DNA of 6,527 nt, taken from an uncultured Lachnospiraceae bacterium. Its GTDB lineage: Bacteria > Bacillota > Clostridia > Lachnospirales > Lachnospiraceae. The notes under the pieces are model-generated. The model did no database searches. It was not told the origin of the DNA and was given only the letters and a program-made list of their open reading frames with translations. The stretch's first letter is position 1. Each line of letters opens with the position of its first letter. The translations under genes were made by a program, and so were the position numbers. The DNA lies in contig CAKRNW010000111.1 of assembly GCA_934371505.1 (NCBI GenBank), positions 1 to 6,527 on the forward strand. Reading direction: 5' to 3'. This document shows, piece by piece, positions 5,912 to 6,527 of this stretch.

Positions 5912-6437
5912 AGGTGTTCTCCTTTCTCCCCGCTGTTGTTTCCTGCAACATGGCTTTCAACTGGTTGCGTGCCCGGTGCATCCGTGTTTTCACCGTGCCC
6001 TCAGATACTTTCAAAATCCGCGCCACTTCTTTTACGGAGTACCCCTCCACATAATACAGGACAAAGGGCATCCGGTAGGGAAGTTCCAGCTCCAACACCG
6101 CCCGGTACACTTCACTGTCCTGCTCCAGCACCCGTTGTTCCGGCTGGCAGGAACTTTTTTCCAGAGGCTGCAAGGTATTGTCCTCCTCCAGTTCCTCAAA
6201 AGAGAGATGGTGTCTGTCCACCCGCAGAATCCGGTAGCACTCGTTTATGAGGATGCGGGTAAGCCAGGTTTTAAAATAGGCATCTTTCTTTAAGTCGCCC
6301 AGTTTGTCGTAGGCTGCCAGAATTGCATTTTGGATGGCATCTGCGCAGTCCTCCTCATTCACAAGCAGGGTGTGTGCCACATGGTACAGGGATGCCTCCG
6401 CCTCCAGTACCTGTTTGGTAAATTGTTGTTTGTTCAT
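5904..6437 (-). CDS. ECF-type RNA polymerase sigma factor (sigma-70 family)
   Basis: The 177-residue protein has the two domains of a group 4 sigma factor. Region 2 covers about residues 10-75: the DAIQNAILAAYDKLGDLK core-binding helix, then AYFKTWLTRILINECYRILR for -10 recognition and melting. A non-conserved acidic linker spans 76-105. Region 4 covers about 108-165, with LPYRMPFVLYYVEGYSVKEVA and the helix-turn-helix KVSEGTVKTRMHRARNQLK for -35 recognition. It directs polymerase to a small regulon, probably including its own operon. The gene is followed with overlap by the putative anti-sigma factor. The ATG at 6437 is fixed by an in-frame TGA nine bases upstream (GGA TGA ACA ATG). Its ribosome binding site is weak, suggesting low basal synthesis. 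The target genes cannot be read from this window. Confidence 0.93.
   Translation of the reverse strand: MNKQQFTKQVLEAEASLYHVAHTLLVNEEDCADAIQNAILAAYDKLGDLKKDAYFKTWLTRILINECYRILRVDRHHLSFEELEEDNTLQPLEKSSCQPEQRVLEQDSEVYRAVLELELPYRMPFVLYYVEGYSVKEVARILKVSEGTVKTRMHRARNQLKAMLQETTAGRKENTYE
5919..5925 (-). promoter_or_regulatory. Ribosome binding site of the anti-sigma gene within the sigma coding region
   Basis: AAAGGAG on the minus strand lies in the last codons of the sigma gene, 7 nt before the anti-sigma ATG at 5911. Together with the 8-bp overlap this links translation of both proteins and should keep anti-sigma at or above the level of sigma, whose own binding site is poor. Confidence 0.75.
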
Positions 6438-6452
6438 TGTTCATCCATTCTC

Positions 6453-6515
6453 AGTACATGTAACTTTCCTTCAAAGTCACTGAACTGTGATTTCTTACTT
6501 TCGGTTACATATACT
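6453..6515 (-). promoter_or_regulatory. Imperfect inverted repeat upstream of the sigma operon
   Basis: AGTACATGTAAC (6453-6464) and the complement of 6504-6515, AGTATATGTAAC, form an inverted repeat matching at 11 of 12 positions across 39 bp, 16-78 bp upstream of the sigma ATG. The upstream arm on the minus strand continues as ATGTAACCG, with an AAC motif of the kind found in ECF -35 elements, which would fit autoregulation. No matching -10 element is evident, so promoter or operator status is open. Confidence 0.35.
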
Positions 6516-6527
6516 TAGATGTTTCTG

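Noticed and set aside
6434..6448. A four-codon leader (MDEQ) whose TGA overlaps the sigma ATG
   Set aside because: No ribosome binding site precedes it, and such short frames with ATGA overlap arise easily by chance.

Overview
The window looks like chromosomal DNA of a low-to-mid GC Firmicute, most likely a gut Lachnospiraceae or related clostridium. This is inferred from strong AGGAGG-type ribosome binding sites, Gram-positive-style promoters and the style of the proteins; no 16S or other decisive marker is present. All six substantial genes are on the minus strand, so the window reads from right to left.

Right part (4370-6527): a two-gene operon. An ECF-type sigma factor (6437 to 5904) overlaps by 8 bp the gene of a single-pass membrane protein (5911 to 4370). 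That protein has a short cytoplasmic N-terminus, one membrane helix, a helical linker and a long outer region that reads as a beta-propeller. It is the likely anti-sigma factor and sensor. An imperfect inverted repeat containing ATGTAAC lies upstream of the sigma gene and may be part of its control region.

Middle part (about 2790-4369): an AT-rich stretch, different in composition from both flanks. It holds a MNT nucleotidyltransferase / HEPN protein pair arranged as an 8-bp overlapping operon (a toxin-antitoxin-like module), with its own probable promoter and a good hairpin terminator. Beyond it are a frameshifted remnant of a small membrane protein gene and about 400 bp of non-coding DNA. 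The non-coding part contains a cluster of a repeated 10-mer, WACCYATAAG, in both orientations. The stretch looks like an acquired and partly decayed island.

Left part (1-2790): a GntR/MocR-type regulator with a wHTH and PLP-aminotransferase-like domain, lacking roughly its last 100 residues. It has a well-formed promoter overlapped by ATCGRA direct repeats. Downstream is a cytoplasmic class C beta-lactamase-family serine hydrolase with all three catalytic motifs and its own extended -10 promoter. An 8-bp word, ACCAATTC, occurs upstream of both genes and may mark a shared operator.

The two candidates for less-described biology are the propeller-bearing anti-sigma system and the repeat cluster beside the MNT/HEPN pair. 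Neither can be shown to be novel without database searches.
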